A stretch of 64,000 nt of DNA from Paracnuella aquatica (GTDB lineage Bacteria; Bacteroidota; Bacteroidia; Chitinophagales; Chitinophagaceae), in contig NZ_QOWJ01000005.1 in NCBI RefSeq assembly GCF_003332885.2, forward strand, positions 124,001 through 188,000, read 5' to 3'. Below, one piece after another: positions 44,133 to 52,480 of this stretch (the stretch's first letter is position 1; the number at the start of each line of letters is the position of its first letter). Under the pieces are notes generated by a model that worked only from the letters and a program-made list of their open reading frames with translations, was not told the DNA's origin and did not search any database. A program made the translations under genes and the position numbers.

Positions 44133-45674
44133 ATGCAAAAAATTCTCATTATTGATGACGACAGGGATATGTGCCTGTTGTTGAAACGTTTTTTGACCCG
44201 CCATGGATATGAAGTTATAGAAGCATACACCGGAAAAAAAGCATTGGAAATACTGGAGGAAACAGAACCTGCGCTGGTGATGTGCGACTTCAGGCTTGAG
44301 GATATTGAAGGCAACGTGTTACTGGGAAAGATCAAAGAAAAATACCCTTATATACCCGTGATCATCATCACCGGTTACAGCGATATCAAAATTGCTGTGG
44401 AGGTAATGAAAATGGGCGCTTACGATTATATTACCAAGCCCCTGTTCCCCGATGAAATTCTGATCACCATCAAAAAAGCATTGGACACACCTGCGGCTGC
44501 ACATGAGCCGAGGCATATTATTCAAACCGACAACAGGGAAGCTGCACCTGCCGCCGCAGCACCGGTTGCTGCTGCACCGCAGGCTGCGGGCCGTGCCGAT
44601 AGCAAACCCAACATCGTGCACTCCGGCGATTATATTTTTGGCGATTCGCCCACTTTCCGCGGCCTGCTCCAGCAAATCGACCTGGTGGCGCCCACAAACT
44701 ACACCGTGATCATTTACGGCGAAAGCGGCAGCGGCAAGGAAGCCATTGCACAGGAAATTCACAAACGCAGCAAACGCAAAGGCAAACCATTTGTGGCGAT
44801 CGATTGCGGCGCCCTCAGTAAAGAACTGGCCGGCTCCGAATTGTTTGGTCATGAAAAAGGTTCTTTTACCGGCGCCCTCAACCAAAAAATTGGTTCGTTT
44901 GAACTGGCCAATGGCGGTACTATTTTCCTGGATGAAGTAGCCAACCTGGGATACGACATACAAGTGTCGTTGCTGCGTGTGGTACAGGAGCGTAAAATGC
45001 GCCGCATTGGTGGCACAAAAGATACCGAGCTGGATGTGCGCATTATTGTGGCGTCCAATGAAAAGCTGTGGGATGCTGCCCGTAAAGGCAAGTTCCGCGA
45101 AGATTTGTTCCACCGCTTTAACGAGTTTGCTATTGATGTGCCGCCGCTGCGCCAGCGCCCCGACGACATCATGTTGTTTGCTGCGCATTTTTTACAGCAA
45201 ACCAGCGACGAACTGGGCAAACGCATTCAGGGCTTCAGTGCCGAAACAGAGCAGATTTTCCGCAACTATGTGTGGTACGGCAACCTGCGCGAATTGAAGA
45301 ACGTCATCAAGCGGGCTACCCTGCTATCCGATGGCGCACAGATCGAAGCATCGTCGCTGCCGTTCGAGATTCTGCATTTCAACAAACTGCAGTTTGAAAA
45401 GCAACCCGAGTTGGCGCCTGTGGCCGTAAACAGCCACAACAACACGATGCCGCCACTAATCCGCGAGGAGGCTGCCGAAGCCAATGCGCCGATTGTAAAA
45501 GGCATTTCCGAAACCACACTGAAAGGAGCTTCCATTGATGCGGAGTACGAAATGATCCTCAAAGCATTGAAAAAGGTAAACTTCAATAAAAGCAAGGCTG
45601 CCAAGCTGTTGAACATCGACCGCAAAACCTTGTATAACAAAATGAAGCAGTACCAGGAATTTAATAACCAGTAG
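44133..45674 (+). CDS. NtrC-family sigma-54-dependent response regulator
   Basis: A 513-residue activator of RpoN-dependent promoters. The receiver domain (1-120) has phosphoacceptor Asp52 in VMCDFRLED. An Ala/Pro-rich linker (about 135-160) leads to the AAA+ domain with Walker A YGESGSGKEA, the sigma-54 contact loop in the GSFTGA form, GTIFLDEVANL, and RQRPDDIMLF. The Fis-type helix-turn-helix at the C-terminus reads KAAKLLNIDRKTLYNKMKQY. It is 53 bases after rpoN and 2 bases before the orphan gene. Confidence 0.95.
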   Translation: MQKILIIDDDRDMCLLLKRFLTRHGYEVIEAYTGKKALEILEETEPALVMCDFRLEDIEGNVLLGKIKEKYPYIPVIIITGYSDIKIAVEVMKMGAYDYITKPLFPDEILITIKKALDTPAAAHEPRHIIQTDNREAAPAAAAPVAAAPQAAGRADSKPNIVHSGDYIFGDSPTFRGLLQQIDLVAPTNYTVIIYGESGSGKEAIAQEIHKRSKRKGKPFVAIDCGALSKELAGSELFGHEKGSFTGALNQKIGSFELANGGTIFLDEVANLGYDIQVSLLRVVQERKMRRIGGTKDTELDVRIIVASNEKLWDAARKGKFREDLFHRFNEFAIDVPPLRQRPDDIMLFAAHFLQQTSDELGKRIQGFSAETEQIFRNYVWYGNLRELKNVIKRATLLSDGAQIEASSLPFEILHFNKLQFEKQPELAPVAVNSHNNTMPPLIREEAAEANAPIVKGISETTLKGASIDAEYEMILKALKKVNFNKSKAAKLLNIDRKTLYNKMKQYQEFNNQ

Positions 45675-45676
45675 GG

Positions 45677-46201
45677 ATGAAACCAGTGCAGCATGCCCCG
45701 ACTCCAGTGGCGTACGAGGCTACGATCAAACTAACGGACGATACAGGATTGTTGGTAAAGCGGGAAACCCTGAACCTCAATAGCCTGATTGCCGGTGCCG
45801 TAAAAGGAGCTGCCGGCGCCGCCGGTATCAATTTACGCATGGACGAGCTGCCCCTTGTGCGTGCCTATGCTGCGCCCATGCAGGAAGCCTTGTGCCTGCT
45901 GCTGCAGGCCATGCTGGCACAAAACGAGGCATGCAGCAAAGTGTATTGCTATGTACAGGGAGCGCCGGCCGGCCCCTCGCTGCTCGATGGGCATGAGGAT
46001 GCCGGCGTGTACTCGGTAACCATACATACCAATGCGGAAGGCGCCGGCACCGATGCTGCACAACATTTACTACAGGAAGCAAAGCGGCTGTTTGCGCAAA
46101 ACAAAATAGGGTTGGAGCACAAATGCATCCCGGCGGGCGGAGTGCATTTTATGCTCACCCTGTATCGCTGCGTGCAACCGCAAACCGAGCCCCGCCAATA
46201 A
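45677..46201 (+). CDS. Orphan protein, possible degenerate kinase ATPase domain
   Basis: A 174-residue soluble protein between an NtrC-type regulator and a histidine kinase. Its order of elements resembles a HATPase_c domain: AAPMQEALCLLLQAMLAQNE in the place of the N-box helix, a YSVTIHTNAEG strand, a long helix HLLQEAKRLFAQNKIGLEH, and a final GGVHFMLTLYR strand like the usual GTTFxxxLP end. The Asn, DxGxG and GxGxG residues needed for ATP are missing. This reading is inference; it could be a scaffold or regulator of the system. Confidence 0.6.
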   Translation: MKPVQHAPTPVAYEATIKLTDDTGLLVKRETLNLNSLIAGAVKGAAGAAGINLRMDELPLVRAYAAPMQEALCLLLQAMLAQNEACSKVYCYVQGAPAGPSLLDGHEDAGVYSVTIHTNAEGAGTDAAQHLLQEAKRLFAQNKIGLEHKCIPAGGVHFMLTLYRCVQPQTEPRQ

Positions 46202-46222
46202 ATTTATTTGGGAAAACCTTTT

Positions 46223-47659
46223 ATGGCTGAACAACCTATACGCATCCTGATCATTGATGACGATGAGGATGACTTTTACATTACCTCCGAATACCTCAAG
46301 CAGATACAGGAATACAAACTGCAGGTTGACTGGTGCTTTCGCTTCAATGACGCCATCCAGTTTTTGCAAAGCCGTGCATACGACATGTATTTTGTGGACT
46401 ATCGCCTGGGCGCTAAAACCGGTCTTGACTTTTTGAAAGAAGCCGTGGCGCTGGGTGTGGAAGAGCCTATTGTACTGCTCACCGGTAAAGGCAACAAAGC
46501 GGTGGATATTGAAGCCATGCAAATGGGTGCCACCGATTACCTCATTAAAACAGAACTGAACGTAGATAAACTGGAGCGCTGCATTCGCTACGCGATGGAG
46601 CGCACTTCGTATTTAAAAGCCCTGCGGGCAAACGAACGCAAGTACCGCAACATTTTTGAGTTGTCGAAAGATGCGGTGTTTATTGCCGACCGCGACCTGC
46701 GTTTCCGAGATATGAACCAGGCCACCTCCGACTTGCTGGGTTTTTCGAAAGAAGAATTGCAGGAGCGCAGCGTGTACGACCTGATCCCGGAAGAAATGCC
46801 TAAAGCTGTGCTGCGCAATATGCTCAATAGCAGCGGCGAGGTAAACGACCTGGAACTGGAATTTCAAACCAACGGCGGCGAACGCAAAAGCTGCGTATTT
46901 TCGGTGATTACGCAAATGGGCGGTTTGCCCACGGCACATTACCAGGGCCTGATCCACGACATTACCAACCTGAAGCGGGCGGCGCAAGCCAATTTGCTGG
47001 TGGAAAAACTGGCCGCAACGGGCCGCCTGGTGCGAACCCTGGCGCATGAAGTACGCAACCCGCTGAACAACATCAACATGTCGGTGGAGCAGTTGGCCCA
47101 TGCCCCCGAAGTGGAGGAAGGACCGTTGTACCTCGACATCATCCAGCGCAACAGCAAACGGATTGGCGACCTCATTACCGAACTGCTCGATTCGTCGCGG
47201 CCTTCGGAACTGAACTTTGAGCGGTGCACGCTGCAATCAGTAATGGATGCAACCATTGCCGAAGCGCTGGACCGCATTACGCTGCAGCGCATCAACATGG
47301 CCATCAGTTATTGCGAAGAGCCTTGTTGGATAATGGCCAGCCCCGAAAAGCTGAAAATCGCGTTCCTCAATATCATCATCAACGCGGTGGAAGCCATGAA
47401 GGCAGGCGAAGGCGAGTTGGAGATTGTGCTGGAAAGCGCCAACTTTATTCATAAGATCAGCATCCGCGACAATGGCTGCGGCATTCCTGAAGAAAACCTG
47501 TCCCGCCTGTTCGAGCCTTATTTTACTTCGAAACGAAATGGTATGGGACTTGGCCTTGCATCCACGCTCAATATTTTACAAGCCCACAAAGCGCACATCG
47601 ATGTCTCGTCCATCATTGGCACGGGCACTACGTTTGTGATTACGTTTCCGTCGGCGTAA
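46223..47659 (+). CDS. Hybrid-type sensor: REC-PAS-HisKA-HATPase
   Basis: A 478-residue soluble histidine kinase with an N-terminal receiver domain. Receiver Asp59 is in YFVDYRLGAKTG. The PAS domain (about 130-245) carries IFELSKDAVFIADRDLRFRD. The dimerisation helix has His275 in RTLAHEVRNPLNNI. The ATPase domain has IINAVEAMKAG, IRDNGCGIPEE and GMGLGLASTLNIL. No membrane segment is present, so the signal is cytoplasmic. It likely phosphorylates the NtrC-type regulator two genes upstream. Confidence 0.92.
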   Translation: MAEQPIRILIIDDDEDDFYITSEYLKQIQEYKLQVDWCFRFNDAIQFLQSRAYDMYFVDYRLGAKTGLDFLKEAVALGVEEPIVLLTGKGNKAVDIEAMQMGATDYLIKTELNVDKLERCIRYAMERTSYLKALRANERKYRNIFELSKDAVFIADRDLRFRDMNQATSDLLGFSKEELQERSVYDLIPEEMPKAVLRNMLNSSGEVNDLELEFQTNGGERKSCVFSVITQMGGLPTAHYQGLIHDITNLKRAAQANLLVEKLAATGRLVRTLAHEVRNPLNNINMSVEQLAHAPEVEEGPLYLDIIQRNSKRIGDLITELLDSSRPSELNFERCTLQSVMDATIAEALDRITLQRINMAISYCEEPCWIMASPEKLKIAFLNIIINAVEAMKAGEGELEIVLESANFIHKISIRDNGCGIPEENLSRLFEPYFTSKRNGMGLGLASTLNILQAHKAHIDVSSIIGTGTTFVITFPSA

Positions 47660-47665
47660 GATGTG

Positions 47666-47825
47666 TCAGTAAAGACGGGAAAGACAGTAAAGTCTGGAAA
47701 GATAAATGATGTAAAAAGCGGGATTGTAATCGAATTGGCAGTTCAATTACAATCCCGCTTCTATTTTTATAAATACCTTATTGGCTTTCCCGTCTTTACT
47801 GTCTTTTCTGACTTTCTGGACTTTC
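47666..47825. repeat. Inverted word-repeat, GTAAAGACGGGAAAGAC type, copy 3
   Basis: The left arm (47668-47702) reads CAGTAAAGACGGGAAAGACA then GTAAAGTCTGGAAAG. The right arm (47788-47825) reads TTTCCCGTCTTTACTGTCTT then TTCTGACTTTCTGGAC. An inner stem AAGCGGGATTGTAATCGAAT / CAATTACAATCCCGCTT lies at the apex. Together they form a long hairpin between convergent genes. Confidence 0.75.
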
Positions 47826-47830
47826 CCAAC

Positions 47831-48121
47831 TCACGTCGTCAACCTATTTGCCTTTTGGTGTAAAATAAAAAACAGCATGCCGCCAATAAGCGGTGCGGCC
47901 ACTACGGCAATCAGCCAGAAGCGTTTTTGAAATGGCTTCATATCGCTGCGGGTACTGACGTTGATAATGCTCATGATCCACGTGATGCCGGCCAGCGCCG
48001 TAGCAGTAATAATGATATAATCACTGCCGCGGTAGCCATATGATTTTACAGCCACGCTGACGATAAAAAGTAAGATGCTGAGAAGGCCAACAATAAATGC
48101 TGGTTGCTTTAAATTTTTCAT
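47831..48121 (-). CDS. Small three-helix membrane protein
   Basis: A 96-residue protein with hydrophobic segments near 8-26 (FIVGLLSILLFIVSVAV), 33-52 and 70-88 (FWLIAVVAAPLIGGMLFFIL). The last segment resembles the helix of phospholipase-D N-terminal-like small proteins. No family is firmly recognised. It is downstream of the YihY gene on the same strand. Confidence 0.7.
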   Translation of the reverse strand: MKNLKQPAFIVGLLSILLFIVSVAVKSYGYRGSDYIIITATALAGITWIMSIINVSTRSDMKPFQKRFWLIAVVAAPLIGGMLFFILHQKANRLTT

Positions 48122-48245
48122 ACCCGTCTGTTTTGAAATACGTGCTGGTGGCGCAATAATGCTTAGGGTACTCAAAAATTTATGCCATTTGTGCTGTGTT
48201 GAACTGCATATTTTACTTGTTTAGCGTTAGCCCCAAGCAGCGTCT

Positions 48246-49193
48246 TTATTTCTTTACAGGCGCAGCCTTTTCTTTTACTTGTAGTGTTGGCACTTCTTTC
48301 GATTCGCTTTTAATGATAAAAACGGCTGTGTCTTTTGGCCGGATACCGCCGCCGGCATACAGCGCAAACATTTTGGTAAACTCCGCACCGAAATATAGAA
48401 TGATGGCGGTGTAATAAATCCACGAAAGAATAATGATGACCGATGCCGCCGCCCCATAAGTAATGCCGAGGCGTGTGTTGCCGATATAGTAACCGATCAG
48501 AAATTTGCCCAACAGAAATAGCAGTGCGGTAAATACCGCCCCAACAATTGCATCTTTCAGGGCAATCACTGCATCGGGGAGCACTTTAAAAATTACGGTA
48601 AACAAGAGGCTGATGACCACCAGCATCACCAGTGTGTTCAGTGTGTACAATACCTGCACGGAATAGTTGGGAATCAGTTCGTCGATAATGCGGTCGCTGA
48701 GTAAAGTGATCAGTGCATTTACCAACAGCGAGGCCAGCAAAATAAATGACATCACTACTATGAGCGAAAAAGAAAGCAGCCGGTTGATGATGAGTTTGAG
48801 CCAGCCTTTTTTGGGCTTTGCTTTTACCGAAAGAATATAGTTGATGGAGTCTTGCATTTCGGTAAATACGCCTGTGGCACCGATGACTAGGAAAACACCG
48901 CCCAGCACGGCGCCGGTGCTGCTGGCCTGCGCCTGTTGTATGTTGGCAATGATCTGTTGAATTTGCATGGCCACATCGGAACCCACCAGCCCGCTTATTT
49001 GTGAATACAGCGTTCCCTGCACCGCATCGCGGCCAAAAAATACACCGGCCAATGAAATAATAATGATGAGCAGCGGGCCCATGGCAAAAATGGTGTAATA
49101 GCTCAGCGATGCGCTGAACTTAAGTGCATGATCGTTCATAAAGCCCTTGGCTGCACCGCTCAATATCCTACCGTATAGCTTTAGTTTAGTCAT
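48246..49193 (-). CDS. YihY/BrkB family inner-membrane protein
   Basis: A 315-residue protein with six hydrophobic segments. It carries the family signature ALKFSASLSYYTIFAMGPLL near residue 25, DSINYIL in the middle and GAAASVIIILSWIYYTAIIL before the end. Once named ribonuclease BN, the family is now seen as membrane proteins of uncertain, possibly transport, function. The C-terminal 40 residues are hydrophilic and rich in Lys/Glu. Confidence 0.92.
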   Translation of the reverse strand: MTKLKLYGRILSGAAKGFMNDHALKFSASLSYYTIFAMGPLLIIIISLAGVFFGRDAVQGTLYSQISGLVGSDVAMQIQQIIANIQQAQASSTGAVLGGVFLVIGATGVFTEMQDSINYILSVKAKPKKGWLKLIINRLLSFSLIVVMSFILLASLLVNALITLLSDRIIDELIPNYSVQVLYTLNTLVMLVVISLLFTVIFKVLPDAVIALKDAIVGAVFTALLFLLGKFLIGYYIGNTRLGITYGAAASVIIILSWIYYTAIILYFGAEFTKMFALYAGGGIRPKDTAVFIIKSESKEVPTLQVKEKAAPVKK

Positions 49194-49362
49194 ATCACGT
49201 ATTGGCAACAATTATGTTTTACAAATAACAATGCACCGCTATGCCTGCAACCACGTACTGATCAATGAAAAGGTTGCGCCAACTAATTAGAACGCATGGC
49301 AGGGCAGATGGTTGTATGGGCGATTGTTACAAAAGGGTTATTGATGGCAGCATTTTTTCTGT

Positions 49363-49542
49363 ATGGTTTGTGTAATAAAACTACACCCTGTGTACAAACG
49401 TACCATACTTTATGGATTGGCCGTGTTGTTGGCCGTTGGCTGGGCTTTAGGCACTTTTTACTGGAGCGCCGGCACCTGGGTGCACGTAGTACTACTGCTA
49501 GCCATTATTGCGCTCCTGTTTGGCGTGATACAAAAGGCATAA
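49363..49542 (+). CDS. Small two-helix membrane protein (lmo0937/DUF5670-like)
   Basis: A 59-residue frame from the ATG at 49363, or 50 residues from a GTG at 49390. The core reads TILYGLAVLLAVGWALGTFY then WSAGTWVHVVLLLAIIALLF. Two helices joined at WALGxFxxxAGxxxHVLL-type residues match the lmo0937 family, a small protein common among Bacteroidota stress genes. No promoter is clear. Confidence 0.65.
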   Translation: MVCVIKLHPVYKRTILYGLAVLLAVGWALGTFYWSAGTWVHVVLLLAIIALLFGVIQKA

Positions 49543-49600
49543 CGCTGCAAGCATCACCTGTCGGTGTTGCAAATCAACGCTGCAATATTTACCAAATAAA

Positions 49601-49939
49601 TTACTGGAGTAAAACAGACTGGAGCGAGACATCGGCCATGCGATTGGCGCATTTGCGGCAGGCACTAGCACACTGGCTAAAGAAAGGGTCGTTGTAGCGG
49701 TTGCAGGCATCGGCGCACTCTTCGCACAGGCCAATGCACAGGAGCATCATGTTGCGGGTATTGGGATCGTTGCTTTTAATGGCCTGCCATGTTTCCATGC
49801 ACATCAGTGCACAGTCATCCAGGGTTTTTTCAAGGCTGTGTGCATAGCCCGGCTGGCGCAACGAAATTTCTGCCAACAGGTTTTCGCAGTTGATCCACGC
49901 TTCGAGGCAAGCTTGTGCTGAAGGAGCAAGAGCCGTCAT
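49601..49939 (-). CDS. Four-helix cysteine-rich metal-binding protein (DUF326)
   Basis: A 112-residue all-helical protein with cysteines in CLEAWINCENL, DDCALMCMETW, LLCIGLCEECADACNRY and QCASACRKCANRM. This pattern belongs to the DUF326 family, whose characterised members (such as copper storage proteins) hold Cu(I) in a four-helix bundle. No signal peptide is present, so it would act in the cytoplasm, possibly in copper storage or detoxification. Confidence 0.88.
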   Translation of the reverse strand: MTALAPSAQACLEAWINCENLLAEISLRQPGYAHSLEKTLDDCALMCMETWQAIKSNDPNTRNMMLLCIGLCEECADACNRYNDPFFSQCASACRKCANRMADVSLQSVLLQ

Positions 49940-50191
49940 GATGTTCCGATTTGTTTCAATGGCCGGGCAATCCGATACACACTACTGTAACGCTTAAGCG
50001 CTATTTTCATTCAACCCATACCCAAATCTTTTACTAAATAACAGGCCAAAACGCAGCGGTGCAATGATCGCGTTTATTTTGAGTGCAAAAAACCGGTTAC
50101 AGCGAGTCGTGTTACCAACTGTTGTACACCGGTTTTTTGACTATTTAAAGTTGAAATCGAAGCAAATTGCTGTGCTTCACTTGCACCTTGC

Positions 50192-50659
50192 TCAACTGCC
50201 CACCTGGTGCAGTTCGCGCAGTCTTTTTACTTCATCGTGGCCCATGCGCAGCCTAAGTTTTTGCTGCACAATCATTTCGCGTTGCTCGGGTTCCAGGTCG
50301 GCATCGCTGTTCAGCGCCAAGTCGTAGGCTTTTTGCGCCGCATCTTCACCAAATTCACAATTTTCCAAAACTGCTGTTCTTGTTTTTCCCGAAATGGCTG
50401 TTTTTAAATCCATCCAAACGCGGTAAATCTTACCCGAATGGGTAGTGCCTTCAACAGGTGTTGCACCCAACCGCGACAGTTCGGTGTTGAGTTCCGTCAC
50501 CATTTGCCTGCTTTCCGTTGCATAACGCCTGAACAACATCTTCAGATCTTCATCCTCAGGTTTCAATTCATCTATTGCTTTTTCATAACCCACTATGCGG
50601 TCGTTATTGATGCGCACCAGGTCAGTAAGCACACTGGCGAGTTTATTGCTTTTTTCCAT
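50192..50659 (-). CDS. DUF2383/PA2169-type four-helix-bundle protein
   Basis: A 155-residue ferritin-like helical protein: LTDLVRINNDRIVGYEKAID, LKMLFRRYATESRQMVTELN and a C-terminal LEPEQREMIVQQKLRLRMGH are typical of the PA2169 family. Members appear with stress genes and may bind metal; their role is unproven. It is divergent from the histone-like gene. Confidence 0.88.
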   Translation of the reverse strand: MEKSNKLASVLTDLVRINNDRIVGYEKAIDELKPEDEDLKMLFRRYATESRQMVTELNTELSRLGATPVEGTTHSGKIYRVWMDLKTAISGKTRTAVLENCEFGEDAAQKAYDLALNSDADLEPEQREMIVQQKLRLRMGHDEVKRLRELHQVGS

Positions 50660-50749
50660 TGTCTGCGGTTTAGGAAATAGGGTTAAAAAATTGTACCTTT
50701 TTTACACGCAGGCAACACCTGTTATTTACTCACCCAAAATTTCAAACAA

Positions 50750-51136
50750 ATGGCTACGTATTCAAAAGGCGCCAGCTCGAAGGTGGGCGATGCGCTGCAC
50801 GAAATGAAAACCGGTAAACTGAAGTCGGGGAGTGGCAGAAAAGTAACCTCCCGCAACCAGGCCATTGCCATTGGCTTATCGGAAGCCCGGGAAGCAGGCG
50901 AAAAAGTACCGCGGAAAAAAGCAGCAACAAAAAGCAGCAGTGCCACTACTAAAAGAGCGGCCACAAAAAAAACCGCAGGTAAAAAAGCCGCAGCGAAAAA
51001 AGCAACGGCTAAGAAAGCAACCGCTAAAAGAGCAACAACAAAAAGGGCTGCCCCAAAAAAAGCATCGGCTAAAAAAACGACCGCGAAAACGGCAAGAAAG
51101 ACTACAGGTAAAACAGCCAGCAAAAAGACTAGCTAA
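50750..51136 (+). CDS. Histone-H1-like Lys/Ala-rich protein
   Basis: A 128-residue protein. Residues 1-57 form a compact DUF6496-like domain (GDALHEMKTGKLKSGSGRKV, RNQAIAIGLSEAREAGEKVP). Residues 58-128 are a low-complexity tail of AAKKATAKK-type repeats, like the C-terminus of histone H1 and bacterial Hc1-type proteins. It probably binds DNA nonspecifically and compacts the nucleoid. TACCTTTT at about 50693 may be its promoter. Confidence 0.85.
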   Translation: MATYSKGASSKVGDALHEMKTGKLKSGSGRKVTSRNQAIAIGLSEAREAGEKVPRKKAATKSSSATTKRAATKKTAGKKAAAKKATAKKATAKRATTKRAAPKKASAKKTTAKTARKTTGKTASKKTS

Positions 51137-51166
51137 AACCGGATGTAAACCACTGTATACAAACGT

Positions 51167-51197
51167 AAAAGATTGCCCGTGGGCAGTCTTTTTTTAT
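51167..51197. terminator. Terminator between histone-like gene and topoisomerase
   Basis: A stem AAAAGATTGCCC / GGGCAGTCTTTT with a short loop and T run, 30 bases after the histone-like stop. Confidence 0.8.
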
Positions 51198-51220
51198 GCA
51201 GGTAAATGGGATATCTGCTT

Positions 51221-52297
51221 TTACACCAGTTCTTTTAAAATCTTCATCAGCACCCGCTCTTCCGATGTAAGACCGGTCAGTTCATCGGGCTTTTCGATGG
51301 CGTCGAGTTCTTTTAAGTATTTGCTCAGTCCCTGTTCTTCGTACAGCCTGATGATGCCCGGGTGCACATAATATTTTTTACAGACCGTGCGGGTATTGCC
51401 CAGCGCTTTGCTTACTTCATCCAGCGCCTGCACCACGTTCTTTTTAATGTCGCTTTCAGTGGCGGCAGTAAGGCCTTTTAGGGCACGTAGTGCACTCAAT
51501 GTTCCGGCCCAGGTTCTAAAGTCTTTTGCCGAAAAATCCCCGCCGGTGGCGTCTTTGATGTAGGCGTTTACTTTTCCCGAATCAATGGATTTGCGGTTGC
51601 CGTCATCATCAATATATTGAAACAGTTCTTTGCCCGGCACTTCGCGGCAGGCCTGCACGGCCCGGGCCAGCCGCCGGTTTTTAAGGCTGATGTTGTGGTC
51701 CACACCTTTTTTACCGCGGAAAGAAAAATGAATTTTATCGCCTTCAATTTTTACATGCTTGTCTTTAAGTGTGGTGAGCCCATACGAGCCGTACAGCTTT
51801 TCGTAATCGTTGTTGCCGATGCGGATATAAGTGCGCTCCATCAGGCTGATCACGGTGGCAATTACTTTTGCTTCGCTCAGGCCTTTGTGGGACAGGTCTT
51901 CTTCCAGTTGCAGGCGCAGCGAGGGCAGCAGTTTGCCAAACTCGTACATGCGGTGAAACTTGGTTTCGTTGCGCAGCTCGTGCCACTGTGCATGATAGCG
52001 GTATTGCTTGCGGCCGCGGGCATCAACGCCGGTGGCCTGTATGTGCCCGTTTTCGCGGGTGCAGATCCAAACCTGCGTCCACGCTGGTGGTATGGCCAGT
52101 TTGCGGATGCGCTCCAACACATCTTTGTCTTTCACCGACTTGCCATCGAGCAAAAAAGCAAAGCCCGAACCTTTTCGCTGTCGCGTAATACCGCTGCTGG
52201 TGTCGCTTACATATTGCAGGTCGGCAGCAAGCGCCGCCTTGCTGTAGTCTTTATCCAGCTTCAAAAAATCGCGATGCGATAATTGCCCGGTTTCCAT
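51221..52297 (-). CDS. DNA topoisomerase IB
   Basis: Relaxes supercoils through a 3'-phosphotyrosine intermediate. The 358-residue poxvirus/Deinococcus-type enzyme has IPPAWTQVWICTRENGHIQA and DARGRKQYRYH in the N-terminal part, FRGKKGVDHNISL, the catalytic Arg/Lys region KDFRTWAGT, and the nucleophile as the second Tyr (about 310) of KKYYVHPGI. Bacterial examples are non-essential and patchily distributed. Its neighbours here are stress and nucleoid genes. Confidence 0.95.
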   Translation of the reverse strand: METGQLSHRDFLKLDKDYSKAALAADLQYVSDTSSGITRQRKGSGFAFLLDGKSVKDKDVLERIRKLAIPPAWTQVWICTRENGHIQATGVDARGRKQYRYHAQWHELRNETKFHRMYEFGKLLPSLRLQLEEDLSHKGLSEAKVIATVISLMERTYIRIGNNDYEKLYGSYGLTTLKDKHVKIEGDKIHFSFRGKKGVDHNISLKNRRLARAVQACREVPGKELFQYIDDDGNRKSIDSGKVNAYIKDATGGDFSAKDFRTWAGTLSALRALKGLTAATESDIKKNVVQALDEVSKALGNTRTVCKKYYVHPGIIRLYEEQGLSKYLKELDAIEKPDELTGLTSEERVLMKILKELV

Positions 52298-52349
52298 GTG
52301 TGGGGTTTATGTATTAGTTCAATATTGTAAAAACATACCAGAGTGGTGA

Positions 52350-52392
52350 AGGTTGAACGTTAAACGTCAAACGTCAAACGTGAAAGGTGAAT
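52350..52392. repeat. AAACGTCAAACGTC word-repeat arm
   Basis: About five diverged units (GAACGTTAAACGTCAAACGT, then CAAACGTGAAAGGTGAA) with no facing arm. It is too short and irregular for a CRISPR. Confidence 0.45.
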
Positions 52393-52427
52393 CGTTAAGA
52401 GTGAATGGACTATAGCGGTTGTTTATT

Positions 52428-52460
52428 AAAAAAGCCGGGCACATTGCTGTGCCCGGCTGC
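52428..52460 (-). terminator. Intrinsic terminator of the YciF-like gene
   Basis: On the minus strand the 11-bp stem AGCCGGGCACA / TGTGCCCGGCT is followed by a T run, 20 bases after the stop at 52481. Confidence 0.85.
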
Positions 52461-52480
52461 TACTGTTCCTGTTGTTTTAT

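Noticed and set aside
44850-44890. Defective sigma-54 contact loop in the NtrC-type regulator (GSFTGA instead of GAFTGA)
   Set aside because: Ser at the second position is a common natural variant, and the key Phe-Thr-Gly-Ala residues are kept.
49552-49576. A third terminal repeat of the MITE-like element (CACCTGTCGGT at 49556)
   Set aside because: Only 11 bases match, there is no partner repeat or internal palindrome within 250 bases, so chance is likely.
52350-52392. AAACGTC repeats as a CRISPR remnant
   Set aside because: Units are about 8 bases, adjacent and diverged, with no spacers and no cas genes in the window.
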